DNA of 64,000 nt from Kaistia dalseonensis (GTDB lineage Bacteria; Pseudomonadota; Alphaproteobacteria; Rhizobiales; Kaistiaceae): positions 372,001-436,000 of the forward strand of contig NZ_JAUSVO010000003.1 of the NCBI RefSeq assembly GCF_030814715.1, given 5' to 3'. This document shows positions 8,719 to 17,477 of this stretch, in pieces. The position numbers and the translations under genes were made by a program. How positions within the stretch are numbered: position 1 is the stretch's first letter; every line of letters starts with the position of its first letter. The notes beneath the pieces were generated by a model, which searched no databases, was not told the origin of the DNA, and saw only the letters and a program-made list of their open reading frames with translations.

Positions 8719-8747
8719 GTGCGTTGCAAAATAATGTTGCAATGCAC
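8719..8747. promoter_or_regulatory. Candidate PhaR-type operator before second phasin gene
   Basis: Arms GTGCGTTGCAA and TTGCAATGCAC separated by 7 bp form an inverted repeat with one mismatch, giving two TTGCAA cores. TGC/GCA-rich dyads are what PhaR-type phasin repressors bind. It lies 116 bp upstream of the phasin start. Attribution to PhaR is inference; no phaR gene is in the window. Confidence 0.4.
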
Positions 8748-8862
8748 CAACAACCTGCGCTATGTATTGATCGAAGTCGATCGGGGCGTTGGATTGATCG
8801 GTTGATACCGTCAAGGCTAGTGCAGCTCCGAGAAACGGCAGTTCAGCCCAAGGAGCGCCCCA

Positions 8863-9363
8863 ATGTCCGAAACATCTGCCCCCAAGACCGTGAAAGCCGC
8901 CGCCGCCAAGACCGCCAAGGCGTTCGAAGCCCCGTTCGAGGCTTTCAATGTGACCATCCCGAACGTCGAGATTCCGGCGGCCTTCCGCGAATTCGCCGAG
9001 AAGTCGGTGAACAGCAGCAAGGAAGCCTACGCCAAGTTCAAGACGGCGGCTGAAGAGGCCACCGAGGTCTTCGAGGACAGCTACGAGACCACGCGCGCCA
9101 GCACGCTCGAGTTCGGCCACAAGTCCCTCGATGCCGCCAAGACCAATGTCGACGCTGCCTTCACCCTCGCCAGGGATCTCCTCTCGGCCAAGACCTTCGC
9201 CGAAGTGATCGAGCTTCAGACCGCCTTTGCCCGCAAGCAGGCTGAGACGCTGGCCGCCCAGGTCAAGGATTTCCAGGCCCTCTCGCAGAAGCTGACGACC
9301 GATGCTTCGCGTCCGGTCAAGGAAGGCGTCGAGAAGGCCATGAAGGCGTTCAAGCTCAACTGA
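8863..9363 (+). CDS. Phasin family protein (second)
   Basis: A 166-residue phasin_2-type protein. A Lys/Ala-rich N-terminal extension (1-25) precedes the helical core (IPAAFREFAEKSVNSSKEAY, then STLEFGHKSLDAAKTNVDAAFTLARDLL), and EVIELQTAFARKQAETLAAQ corresponds to the ELGELQQSFLKQQVE segment of the preceding phasin. It is expected to coat PHA granules. Lys/Ala-rich tails in this family can resemble histone-like DNA-binding tails. GGAGCG lies 7 nt upstream of the start. A strong terminator follows. Confidence 0.92.
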   Translation: MSETSAPKTVKAAAAKTAKAFEAPFEAFNVTIPNVEIPAAFREFAEKSVNSSKEAYAKFKTAAEEATEVFEDSYETTRASTLEFGHKSLDAAKTNVDAAFTLARDLLSAKTFAEVIELQTAFARKQAETLAAQVKDFQALSQKLTTDASRPVKEGVEKAMKAFKLN

Positions 9364-9396
9364 GCCGCCGACAGCCAGACACGATCGAATGCAAGG

Positions 9397-9422
9397 GGCC
9401 CGGACATCGTCCGGGCCTTTTT
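9397..9422 (+). terminator. Rho-independent terminator after second phasin gene
   Basis: Stem GGCCCGGA/TCCGGGCC with a 5-nt loop (9397-9417) followed by TTTTT (9418-9422), 33 bp after the stop codon. Confidence 0.9.
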
Positions 9423-9525
9423 CTGTGCATAGTGCACGTCCAGCCGACGATCACTCTGGAAAATTCCCGCTTTCGCCCTTGAATCGCGGCGGCTTTGCTT
9501 CTAGGTTCCGCACGCTTTCGAATAG

Positions 9526-9602
9526 GCAGCTGTAGCTCAGTTGGTTAGAGCGTCGGATTGTGGCTCCGAAGGTCGGTGGTTCGAGCCCACCCAGCTGTAC
9601 CA
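9526..9602 (+). tRNA. tRNA-His (GTG), alphaproteobacterial A73 type
   Basis: A complete cloverleaf with encoded CCA. Acceptor strands are GCAGCTG (9526-9532) and CAGCTGT (9592-9598), the anticodon stem is TCGGA/TCCGA around loop TTGTGGC (anticodon GTG), and the T-arm is GGTGG-TTCGAGC-CCACC. The discriminator base is A73 rather than C73 and the first acceptor pair is G1-U72. This is the variant known from a subset of Alphaproteobacteria where the usual G-1:C73 identity pair has been lost. The genomic base before G1 is G. Confidence 0.95.
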
Positions 9603-9762
9603 TTCGCCACGCACCTCCCCCACATCGTTGAATTGACGATTTCGCCCCCCACGGCGAACTGGGAGCGTTTCTGCACCTCGTGACGCCTCCACCAATGTGG
9701 CCGCCCTCGCCTGACCGGGGACAGAGGCGCGCGTGGAGACGAGCATATCGCGCGATACCCGA

Positions 9763-9793
9763 ACTGCCTGAGACGCAGGTCGCCTCAGGCAGT
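9763..9793 (+). promoter_or_regulatory. Inverted repeat in the leader of the PLP-enzyme gene
   Basis: ACTGCCTGAG and CTCAGGCAGT form a perfect 10-bp stem with an 11-nt loop, 60 bp before the start codon at 9853. There is no T-tract. It could be a leader hairpin or an operator. I could not match it to SAM riboswitch folds. Confidence 0.35.
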
Positions 9794-9852
9794 CTGATTG
9801 CCGATGCCGCCGCAGTTTGACACGATGCGGCAGCGATTTGAGGATCAGGCTC

Positions 9853-11058
9853 ATGGCACGACGCATCGGGACACGGACATTGGCGCTGCATGGTGGCGCG
9901 GGACCGGCAAAGCCGGGCGATCCCGTCTCTCCGCTGATCGTGACGGCGACCAGTTTTCACACCGAGCCCGACGCGATCGGATTCTCGGCCAACGATCTCG
10001 CCGGCACGCCGCCCCCCTTCTATACCCGCTGGGGCAATCCGACCGTGCAACTGCTCGAAGACCGGCTGACGGCGCTGGAAGGCGGCGCCGGCACCGTGGC
10101 TTTTGGGAGCGGCATGGCCGCGATCTCGGCGCTGTTCCTGTCGCGCCTTTCCGCCGGAGACCATCTCGTCCTCTCCAATGTCTGCTATGCCGGCGTCGCC
10201 GAGCTGGCGCAGGATATCCTGCCGCGCTTCGGCATTACGGCGACATTGGTCGATACCTCGAATACGGACGCGGTCGCAGCCGCGATCAGGCCCGGCGTGA
10301 CGCGGCTCGTCCATATCGAGACGCCCGCCAATCCGATCCTGCGCCTCAGCGACATTGCGGCGATCGCCGATATCGCCCATGGCGCAGGTGTTGCCCTATC
10401 GGTCGATTCGACCATCGCCACGCCGATCGCGACGCAACCGCTCTCGCTCGGCGCCGATTATGTCGTGCATTCGCTGACCAAATATATCTGCGGCCATGGC
10501 GACGCGTTGGGCGGCTCCGTGACGGTGCGCGATGCCGATCAGTTGGCGCCGCTGCGAAGCGGAGCGCTGATCCATCATGGCGGCGCGCTGTCGCCCTTCG
10601 CCGCCTGGCTGCTGCTGCGCGGCCTGGAGACCTTACCGGGCCGCATGAGCCTTCATGAGGCCAATGCGCGGATCCTTGCGCACTTCCTCTCCCAGCACCG
10701 ATCCGTGAAGAGCGTGCTTTGGCCAGGCCTCGACAGTCATCCGCAGGCGGAACTCACCGCCCGGCAGATGCGCAACGCCTCCGGCCTGCTCTCCTTCACC
10801 GTCCAAGGCGACAGCAAGGCACTCGCCGACAGGCTGGCGCGAGACCTGAAGGTCATCGCCTATGCAGTGTCGCTTGGGAAGACCAAGAGCCTGCTGTTCT
10901 ACATTCCGACCGAGGACATCCTACGCTCGTCCTTCCGCCTCGAAGGCGAGGCGGCGGCCTCGTACCGGGCGATCGCGGGAAGCGGCGTGTTCCGCTTCTC
11001 CGTCGGACTGGAGGATCAGGACGATCTCATCGACGATCTCGCGCGCTGCCTTGATTGA
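9853..11058 (+). CDS. Cys/Met-metabolism PLP-dependent enzyme (trans-sulfuration family)
   Basis: A 401-residue fold-type I PLP enzyme of the cystathionine gamma-synthase/lyase, methionine gamma-lyase and O-acetylhomoserine sulfhydrylase family. Typical elements are YTRWGNPTVQLLEDRLTALEGG, FGSGMAAIS, ETPANP, DSTIATP and the Schiff-base lysine in HSLTKYICGHGD (Lys210). These enzymes make or break C-S bonds using homoserine or cysteine derivatives; the exact reaction cannot be told from sequence. The ATG at 9853 (MARRIGTRTLALHGG) follows GAGGATCAGG; an ATG at 9817 is the alternative. It converges with the hyu operon, leaving only 12 bp. Confidence 0.88.
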   Translation: MARRIGTRTLALHGGAGPAKPGDPVSPLIVTATSFHTEPDAIGFSANDLAGTPPPFYTRWGNPTVQLLEDRLTALEGGAGTVAFGSGMAAISALFLSRLSAGDHLVLSNVCYAGVAELAQDILPRFGITATLVDTSNTDAVAAAIRPGVTRLVHIETPANPILRLSDIAAIADIAHGAGVALSVDSTIATPIATQPLSLGADYVVHSLTKYICGHGDALGGSVTVRDADQLAPLRSGALIHHGGALSPFAAWLLLRGLETLPGRMSLHEANARILAHFLSQHRSVKSVLWPGLDSHPQAELTARQMRNASGLLSFTVQGDSKALADRLARDLKVIAYAVSLGKTKSLLFYIPTEDILRSSFRLEGEAAASYRAIAGSGVFRFSVGLEDQDDLIDDLARCLD

Positions 11059-11070
11059 CGGGCCGGCTGG

Positions 11071-12816
11071 TCAGGTCCCCGTCGCCCGTCGCCGCTCGCG
11101 CTCCCGCTTTGTCGCGTCGCTGACGAGGGCGCCCTGCTCGTCCAGCACGACGCCATAGTCGCGCAACGCCCCTTCCCGCGAGACATAGCCATCGCGCACA
11201 TCCTCGCGGACGCGCTCGGCGGGACGGTCGAGCGCATCGCCCCAGCCACCACCGCCGCCGCGGATCGTTTCCAGCCGTCCGCGCGGCGGAAGGCGGTGTT
11301 GGAAAGCCGCCTCGGGGACCTCGACGGCGCTCTCTTCGTCGTCGCGCAGCAGCACGCGGTTGGCGCCGCCATCACCACCGCCGGCATAACCGCGCGACGT
11401 GTTGCGGACGCCATCCATCATCACGCTGTTCCGCGTCTCCGTCAGGTGCTCGACGACCGTCTCGAGCCCCGGCGCGCCGCGCCAATAGCCGGGTCCGGTC
11501 CTGTCGGGGATATATTCGTGCTTCACGATCCGGCTCGGATACTGGATCTCCGTCATCTCGATCGAGGGCGTCGTGACGCCCGTCATCAAAGGCGCATAGA
11601 GGCCCCAGCCATCGGTGCCGTAGGCCGCGCCCGCCCCGCCGGTGAAGCCGAGGAAATTCAGCTGAACCCACATGCGCCCATCGGCGTAATTCCCGAAGGA
11701 GAAGGCGAGCGGGTTCTTGTGGCAATTGACGCCGACGCGCTGCGGCGCGAGCCCGCCGATCGCAAGCAGCACGACCTCGGCGATCTCGGCGCCGGAGACG
11801 CAGGTGCAATTACCGACTGGCGCGGGACGCCTCGGATTGACGACCGTGCCTTCGGGCGCGATCACCTTGACCGGCGCCATATAGCCCTCGTTGATCGGGA
11901 TATCCTCGTCGCAACAGCCCGCGACTGCGAGGAAGACGAAGGACAGCGTGTTGGCGATCGGGCTGTTGATGAAGCCTTGCACCTGCGGCGCCGTGCCGGT
12001 GAAGTCCAGCGTCAGGTCCGAGCCCTTCACGATCGCCTTGCAGGCGATGCGGATATCCCTGCCGCCGGCATAGTCGTGGTCGACGAACGTCTCGGCCGAG
12101 AATTCGCCGTCCGGCCAGCTCGCGATCTCGGCCCGCACGCGCTTTTCGGCATAGTCGATGTTCGACTGCAGCGCCTTGCGAACCACTGGCAGGGTGTAGC
12201 GGTCGAGCAGTTCACCGATGCGCCGCGATGCGAGACCGCACGCGCCGATCATCGATTCGAGATCGCCCTGTACCCAATGGGCCAGCCGATTATTGCCGAC
12301 GATGAGATCGAAAGCGTCGCGCCGTCGCTCGCCACGGCTCACGATCTTGAGCGGCGGCATGACGAGACCGTCCTGCCAGATGTCGCGCGCATGCGGATTG
12401 TATCCGCCAGCGACCGGCCCACCGACATCGCCCATATGGGCGCGTACCGCCGGAAAGAGCACCGGCTTGCGATCATGAAAGACCGGCGCGATCACGACGA
12501 GATCGGGAATATGCGTGCCGCCATCATAGGGATCACTGGCGAGAATCACGTCGCCCGGCTGAAGGTCGTATTTGAAGGCCTCGATGGCCCGGTCTACCGC
12601 CATCACCACGGCATAGAGATGGAGCGTGCAGCCCGGCGACTGGGCGACCAGACGCGATTTCTGGCCATCGAACTCGAAGATCGCGGTGGTGAAATCATGC
12701 GCTTCGTTGAACACGGGCGAGCGCGCCGTGCGGGTCACGGTCGCGCTCATTTCGTCGGCAATGGTGTTGAGCGAACCGCCGATGATCTGCGAGAGGATCA
12801 GGTCACGTTTCGTCAT
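11071..12816 (-). CDS. Hydantoinase B/oxoprolinase family protein, canonical B subunit
   Basis: A 581-residue HyuB-type protein. Conserved motifs are ARSPVFNEAHDFTTAIF, DPYDGGTHIPDLVVIAPVF (GGTH-x-PD), HMGDVGG, NSPIANTLSFVF and a Gly-rich WGLYAPLM/GGAGGAAYG region. With HyuA proteins these form N-methylhydantoinases, 5-oxoprolinases or acetone/acetophenone carboxylase-type complexes that phosphorylate a carbonyl or amide with ATP. The start MTKRDLILSQ at 12816 overlaps the end of the upstream HyuB-like gene by 14 bases. It is the last gene of gntR-hyuA-hyuB'-hyuB. The putative metal-binding residues are retained, unlike in its neighbour. Confidence 0.9.
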   Translation of the reverse strand: MTKRDLILSQIIGGSLNTIADEMSATVTRTARSPVFNEAHDFTTAIFEFDGQKSRLVAQSPGCTLHLYAVVMAVDRAIEAFKYDLQPGDVILASDPYDGGTHIPDLVVIAPVFHDRKPVLFPAVRAHMGDVGGPVAGGYNPHARDIWQDGLVMPPLKIVSRGERRRDAFDLIVGNNRLAHWVQGDLESMIGACGLASRRIGELLDRYTLPVVRKALQSNIDYAEKRVRAEIASWPDGEFSAETFVDHDYAGGRDIRIACKAIVKGSDLTLDFTGTAPQVQGFINSPIANTLSFVFLAVAGCCDEDIPINEGYMAPVKVIAPEGTVVNPRRPAPVGNCTCVSGAEIAEVVLLAIGGLAPQRVGVNCHKNPLAFSFGNYADGRMWVQLNFLGFTGGAGAAYGTDGWGLYAPLMTGVTTPSIEMTEIQYPSRIVKHEYIPDRTGPGYWRGAPGLETVVEHLTETRNSVMMDGVRNTSRGYAGGGDGGANRVLLRDDEESAVEVPEAAFQHRLPPRGRLETIRGGGGGWGDALDRPAERVREDVRDGYVSREGALRDYGVVLDEQGALVSDATKRERERRRATGT

Positions 12817-14281
12817 CAAGGTCGCCTGCATAGCGAGGATAGGTGAAGCGCAGCAATGCGCCATCGGGAATCGGGCCACCGGTCACGCAGTCGAGCGGCG
12901 TTTCGCGGTCGCCCTCGACCAGGACGAGCGCGCCACAGGCGTGGCCGGACCGCTGCGGCACGATGGCGGCCGCCTCGAGATCGCCGCGTCGATTGCGGAC
13001 GAGTACATCGATGGCGCCCATCGGCGAACGCTCGCGAAAGAGAACCTCGAAGCCATCGCGCGCTTCGAGGATTTCCGCCGATGGCAGCAGGCGGTGACCA
13101 GCCAGGACGGGCGAGCCCCAGCCGGCACCCGATATGGCAAAGCCAGGATCGAGAGCAAATGGCGGATTGTCCTCGCGCGAGCCGATCGGCGCAAACAGAA
13201 CGATGGCCGGCGCGGGGCCGTCGATCGGGGCCATGCCGTCGCCATCGCCCTGAAGCATGGCGCGGACGAGCCCGGCAACGGCATGACCCGTCACGAGATC
13301 GGAAAGGCCGGTTGCCGAGGGAAGGATGGGGTCGACAATGCTCCCGCGTTCCGCCCGAACCTCGAGGCGATCGAGAACGCCGTCATTGAGCGCGACGTCG
13401 TCGAGCATTTCGGCCACGGCGGCGACCAGCACATAGCCCCGCACATGCCAACGCGTGATGTTGTAAGGTTCGGCGACCTGCGGATTTGAACCAACGAAAT
13501 CAGCCAGAAGCGTTCCGCCCTCCGCGGAGAGCCGCAGCTTCAATGCGATCGGGTTGGAGCCGATTCGCTCGATTGTCGTCGCACCGGCGCGCTCCATGCC
13601 GTTCCATCGCGACAGATAAGTGCCGACAAGCCGCCGGCCATGGTCGATGGCGTCGTCGATCGCGCCCTCGACCGCCTGCCGGCCGCGATCCCGCAGCAGC
13701 GTATCGAGATTGCGCCCGGCGGCGCGGAGCGCAGAAACGATCGCCTCGATATCCGAGCGGACGAGGTCGGCGGCGCGGCTATTGCGGAGCAGAAACCGCA
13801 GTATGTCACGCTGGAGCACGCCATTGCGATAGAGCTTCACCGGCGTGACCCGTATGGCCTCCTGCCAGGTCTCGCTCGCGGTCGGGTGCAACGTGCCCGG
13901 ATATTCGCCGGCGAGATCAGCGAGTTCGGCGCGAATGGCGGGGAAGAGGACCAGTTCGCCCTCGTGAAAGAAGGGAGCGAGGAAGGTCAGAACCTGCGGT
14001 GTCGATCCGCCGCTATAGGGATCGCCCACCACCACGATGTCGCCATCAGCGAGATCGAAAGCGAAATAGTCGATCAGCGCCGCCGCGCTGGCACGGATCA
14101 GATAGGAGTGGCTGGCGTCGAACTGCACTTGCGCGGCGATGCGCGGCGCGCCGGTCAATGCAGCGACGGCATAGCGCCGCCCCTCGGCGAGGCCTTTGGA
14201 GCGGGCCGTCCGTGCCACCGTATCGGACATTTCCCGGACGATCGCCGCGAGCCTGCTATAGACAACCTGAGACCTGATCAT
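12803..14281 (-). CDS. HyuB-like second subunit with degenerate metal motifs
   Basis: A 492-residue HyuB paralogue, about 90 residues shorter than the downstream HyuB. It aligns through VREMSDTVARTARS, DGDIVVVGDPYSGG, FLAPFF, LVLFPAIRAELADLAGEYPG and NPIALKLRLS. Where the canonical protein has GGTH-x-PD it has GGSTPQV, and where the canonical has HMGDVGG it has ELADLAG, so the conserved His and Asp residues are missing. It is likely a structural or regulatory partner rather than a second active B subunit (inference). Its ATG at 14281 overlaps the hyuA stop (ATGA), indicating coupled translation and probably a defined subunit ratio. Confidence 0.85.
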   Translation of the reverse strand: MIRSQVVYSRLAAIVREMSDTVARTARSKGLAEGRRYAVAALTGAPRIAAQVQFDASHSYLIRASAAALIDYFAFDLADGDIVVVGDPYSGGSTPQVLTFLAPFFHEGELVLFPAIRAELADLAGEYPGTLHPTASETWQEAIRVTPVKLYRNGVLQRDILRFLLRNSRAADLVRSDIEAIVSALRAAGRNLDTLLRDRGRQAVEGAIDDAIDHGRRLVGTYLSRWNGMERAGATTIERIGSNPIALKLRLSAEGGTLLADFVGSNPQVAEPYNITRWHVRGYVLVAAVAEMLDDVALNDGVLDRLEVRAERGSIVDPILPSATGLSDLVTGHAVAGLVRAMLQGDGDGMAPIDGPAPAIVLFAPIGSREDNPPFALDPGFAISGAGWGSPVLAGHRLLPSAEILEARDGFEVLFRERSPMGAIDVLVRNRRGDLEAAAIVPQRSGHACGALVLVEGDRETPLDCVTGGPIPDGALLRFTYPRYAGDLDDET

Positions 14282-16389
14282 CCGGGGAACCGCTCCGGCT
14301 CGAGCGTAGCCTTGCGGTTCCGCGCCGCCTGGCCGATCTCGATGATGATGTTGCCATAGGCGTCGATCAGGCATTCATGACCGGGATGAACGACGATGGT
14401 CGTGCCCCATTGCTCGATGATCGCCGGCCCCTCGATGAAATTGCCGGGCTTCAGCAGCGCGCCGTCATAGACCGATGCTTCCAGCGCCTCGACGTCGAAA
14501 TGAACCGGCCGGACATTCTTCAGCGCCACCGACGGATCCTCGTCGCCGAAATCCGCCGCCGGCAAGCGCGGCTTCTCGCGCACGCCGATCAGATCGACGC
14601 GCAGCGTGAGAATCTCCACCGGCTGGGCCAGGTCCTTGTGCGCGAACAGCCTTTCATGCAGGGCGTGGAAATCTGCGATGGTCGCGTCGAGATTCAGCCG
14701 GGTGATGCGGCGGGTACGCGCGCGGACCGGCACGGTCACCTCATGCACCTCGCCGGCATAATGCAGGTCGAGGCTGCGGCGAACATCGAAGTTGCGGACG
14801 AGCGACTGGGTCGAGAGCCGCTGGCGGGCGCGCGCTTCAATCTCCTGGAAGGCATCGTTCAGCGCTTCGAAATCGACCGTTTCCGCCAATCCAATATGGG
14901 TCCGTGCCTCGCTGACGCGGAGATCCGCCACCGTGTCGCCGAGCGCGCAGAAGACCGGCGCGAGACTCGGCACGATCACGGTCTGGATGCCGAGTTCCTC
15001 GGCCTGCTTGCCCACGTGAAGCGCGCCGGCGCCACCGGCCGCGACAAGCGCGAATTGCTGCGGATCATGGCCGCGCTTGGTGGTGACGAGCCGCGTCGCA
15101 TTGGCCATGTTGTTGTTGACGATCTCCGAGATGGCGAGCGCCGCCTCGACCACCGACAGGCCGAGCGGCTCGGCGATCTCATGCAGGATCGCGTCCTCGG
15201 CCGCCTTGCGGTCGAGCTGCATTTCTCCGCCCAGGAAGAAATCCGGATTGAGCAGCCCGAGAACGACATTGGCGTCGGTGACGGTCGGGCGCGTGCCGCC
15301 GCGGCCATAGCAGGCCGGTCCCGGATTGGAGCCGGCGCTGGCGGGGCCGACCTGCAGGGCGCCGCCGGCATCGATCCAGGCGATCGACCCGCCACCGGCA
15401 CCGATCGTATGGATATCGAGCATGGGCAGCGCGATCCGGTAGCGCCCGATCCAGCTCTCGGTCGTGACGGCCGGGCGCAGGCTCTCGATCAGCGCGATAT
15501 CGTAGCTCGTGCCGCCCATGTCGACGGTGATCAGGTTGGGATAGCCCGCGATCTCGCCGAGAAAGCTGCCCGCCGTCACGCCACCGGCCGGGCCCGAGAG
15601 CAGCCCGTTCACGGCAAAGCTGCCGGCCTCGCCCGCCGACTGCACGCCGCCATTCGACTGGATGACAAAGAGCTCGCCACCAAAGCCGCGCTCGCGCAAA
15701 CGGCTTTCCAGATGAGTGAGATAAGCGTTCATGCGCGGCCCGACAAAGGCATTCACCACCGTCGTCGAGACCCGTTCGAACTCGCGGATTTCGGGCAGAA
15801 CCTCCGAGGAGAGCGACAGGAACGCCTCCGGCATGACCTCCCTGACGATCTCGGCAACACGCCGCTCATGCGCGGGATTGACGAAGGAGAAGAGGAAGCA
15901 CACGGCGACCGCCTCGATGCCCTCGGCCCGGAAGCCGGCCAGCGCCGCGCGAACCTCGTTTTCGTCGAGCGGCGTCAGCACCGTGCCCTTGTGATCGACA
16001 CGCTCGCTGACACCAATCCGGTAGCGGCGCGGCACGATGGCATACGGCGCCTTCAGACGTGGGTCGAAGACGCTCTCCTTGTAGGAACGGCGAAACTCGA
16101 TCTCGTCGCGAAAGCCGGAGGTGGTGATCAGGCCGACCTTGGCGCCGTCATATTCGAGCAGTGAGTTCGTCGCGACCGTGGTGCCGTGGACGATCAGTGG
16201 CAGTTCGGCGAGGAGTTGATCGAGATCCATACCGAGATCGGCGGCAAGGCGCGCGAGCGCCGTCAGCACGCCGTCGGACTGGTCGCGGGTCGAAGGCGTC
16301 TTGGTGGCGTGGATCTTGCCGTCGGGTCCGACGGCGACGAGGTCGGTAAAGGTGCCGCCGACATCGATGCCGACAATCCATCTGCTCAT
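14278..16389 (-). CDS. Hydantoinase A/oxoprolinase family protein
   Basis: A 703-residue HyuA-type ATPase subunit. N-terminal actin-like nucleotide site DVGGTFTDLVAV (residues 8-19), HGTTVATNSLLE, the long central FERVSTTVVNAFVGPRMNAYL and QSNGGVQS region, then VDMGGTSYDIAL, GAGGGSIAWID and GPACYGRGGTRPTVTDANVVLG. These proteins bind ATP and the substrate carbonyl and work with HyuB. Possible substrates include hydantoins, 5-oxoproline, lactams or ketones. No transporter or dedicated downstream enzyme lies next to it, so the substrate is open. It begins ATG 16389 with AAGGTAG upstream, and is preceded by a 331-bp gap and a same-strand gntR gene. Confidence 0.92.
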   Translation of the reverse strand: MSRWIVGIDVGGTFTDLVAVGPDGKIHATKTPSTRDQSDGVLTALARLAADLGMDLDQLLAELPLIVHGTTVATNSLLEYDGAKVGLITTSGFRDEIEFRRSYKESVFDPRLKAPYAIVPRRYRIGVSERVDHKGTVLTPLDENEVRAALAGFRAEGIEAVAVCFLFSFVNPAHERRVAEIVREVMPEAFLSLSSEVLPEIREFERVSTTVVNAFVGPRMNAYLTHLESRLRERGFGGELFVIQSNGGVQSAGEAGSFAVNGLLSGPAGGVTAGSFLGEIAGYPNLITVDMGGTSYDIALIESLRPAVTTESWIGRYRIALPMLDIHTIGAGGGSIAWIDAGGALQVGPASAGSNPGPACYGRGGTRPTVTDANVVLGLLNPDFFLGGEMQLDRKAAEDAILHEIAEPLGLSVVEAALAISEIVNNNMANATRLVTTKRGHDPQQFALVAAGGAGALHVGKQAEELGIQTVIVPSLAPVFCALGDTVADLRVSEARTHIGLAETVDFEALNDAFQEIEARARQRLSTQSLVRNFDVRRSLDLHYAGEVHEVTVPVRARTRRITRLNLDATIADFHALHERLFAHKDLAQPVEILTLRVDLIGVREKPRLPAADFGDEDPSVALKNVRPVHFDVEALEASVYDGALLKPGNFIEGPAIIEQWGTTIVVHPGHECLIDAYGNIIIEIGQAARNRKATLEPERFPG

Positions 16390-16720
16390 TCTGAACTACC
16401 TTGCAACACAGGTTCGCCAGGACCGCTCAAGGCCTGGAATGACATTCGAAGCTTGCCGACCCCGTCCGCTATGCCCCTCCAGGACACGAAGATCCGGCCC
16501 AACTGCGCCATGGCGAGTGCCATGCCCTCGGTTCATCGGCCAAGGCGGATTGGCGAAAAGCCACGCGAATTTTAGTGTAGCAAAAATTCTCCGAGTCTCC
16601 ACACGCAGCGACGCTCACAGAGGGTCGGCGCGACGGCGTGTTGGAGAGGCCGGCCACCACAGGCTGAAAATCAAGCGCCCCACCAGACAGCTCCGGCCGG
16701 ATCGCCTGGCGAACTGGTCG
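16390..16720. other. 331-bp gap between gntR and hyuA
   Basis: No convincing gene. It includes an AT-rich dyad, GAATTTT (16567-16573) and AAAATTC (16583-16589) with a 9-bp spacer, about 180-200 bp upstream of the hyuA start, which is the likeliest place for the hyu promoter or an operator. The rest is GC-rich with no recognised motif. Confidence 0.5.
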
Positions 16721-17464
16721 TCAGACGTCGAAATCGTCACGGTCGAACAGTTGCGCCATGCTCTGGTCAGAACTGTCGAGATGGCGCAACAGCCGATCGA
16801 CGGAGGCGTCCGGATCACGCGCCACGAGAGCGTCGAAGATCGCCTGGTGTTCGGTCAAGGTAGCATCGGCGCGCCCCATCGCCGGGAGCGCCATGTAGCG
16901 GGTGCGGTCGATCTGCGCCTTGGCGCCGTCGATCATCCTCCAGAGACGGGGAAAGCCCGAGAGATCGCAGATATAAGCGTGGAAACGGTCGTCGAGATCG
17001 AGAAGGCGCTCGAAATCCCGTGCTTCGACCGCCCGCCTCTGCTGCGTCATCAGCATGTCGATCTCGTCAATATGCCTCGCCTCGATCCGCGAGGCAGCGA
17101 GACGAATGCCCTCGATCTCCAGAGCGCGGCGGATCAGCCGGCCCTCCTCCCAGCGAACACGGTCGATCGACGACACATAGGTGCCGGCCTGCGGACGGAT
17201 AACCACCAGTCCATCGGCCGCGAGCTGCCGCACCGCCTCGCGCAGGGGCGAACGTGACACGTCGAACCGCTTCGTCACCAGCGCCTCCGGAATGACGTCG
17301 CCCGGACGAAGCCGCCAGTTCGTGATCGCGTGACGCAACAACAGGTAGACCTGCTCGCCGATCGGGCGCGAACGATCGATCTCCGCTCCCGGCGGGAACG
17401 GATCGGCTCCGCCCGACAGGCCGGGCGCCTTACTTCTTTTCGGGTCGGACAGCGCAATCGCCAT
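16721..17464 (-). CDS. GntR-family regulator (FadR/FCD subfamily)
   Basis: A 247-residue regulator. Winged HTH at about 35-100 (LRPGDVIPEALVTKRFDVSRSPLREAVRQL, GLVVIRPQAGTYVS) followed by an all-helical FCD effector domain with the metal-ligand pattern LDDRFHAYI and HQAIFDAL. FCD regulators usually respond to small organic acids or sugars. The ATG at 17464 is preferred (TAGGGG 4-9 nt upstream); a GTG lies 6 bases before it. It is upstream of hyuA on the same strand and divergent from the GH172 gene, so it could serve either. A perfect 12-bp palindrome lies 13 bp upstream of its start. Confidence 0.88.
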   Translation of the reverse strand: MAIALSDPKRSKAPGLSGGADPFPPGAEIDRSRPIGEQVYLLLRHAITNWRLRPGDVIPEALVTKRFDVSRSPLREAVRQLAADGLVVIRPQAGTYVSSIDRVRWEEGRLIRRALEIEGIRLAASRIEARHIDEIDMLMTQQRRAVEARDFERLLDLDDRFHAYICDLSGFPRLWRMIDGAKAQIDRTRYMALPAMGRADATLTEHQAIFDALVARDPDASVDRLLRHLDSSDQSMAQLFDRDDFDV

Positions 17465-17477
17465 TGACACCCCCTAA

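Larger units (their letters stand above)
8535..8862. other. 328-bp gap between the two phasin genes
   Basis: No gene is supported here. It holds a perfect 24-bp palindrome (8575-8598) and a 29-bp near-perfect dyad (8719-8747), listed separately. The stretch is more AT-rich than the neighbouring genes around 8640-8760, as expected for a promoter region of the second phasin gene. Confidence 0.6.

Noticed and set aside
14377-16164. 595-codon plus-strand frame opposite hyuA
   Set aside because: Antisense shadow of a well-supported hyuA; no domain or ribosome site.
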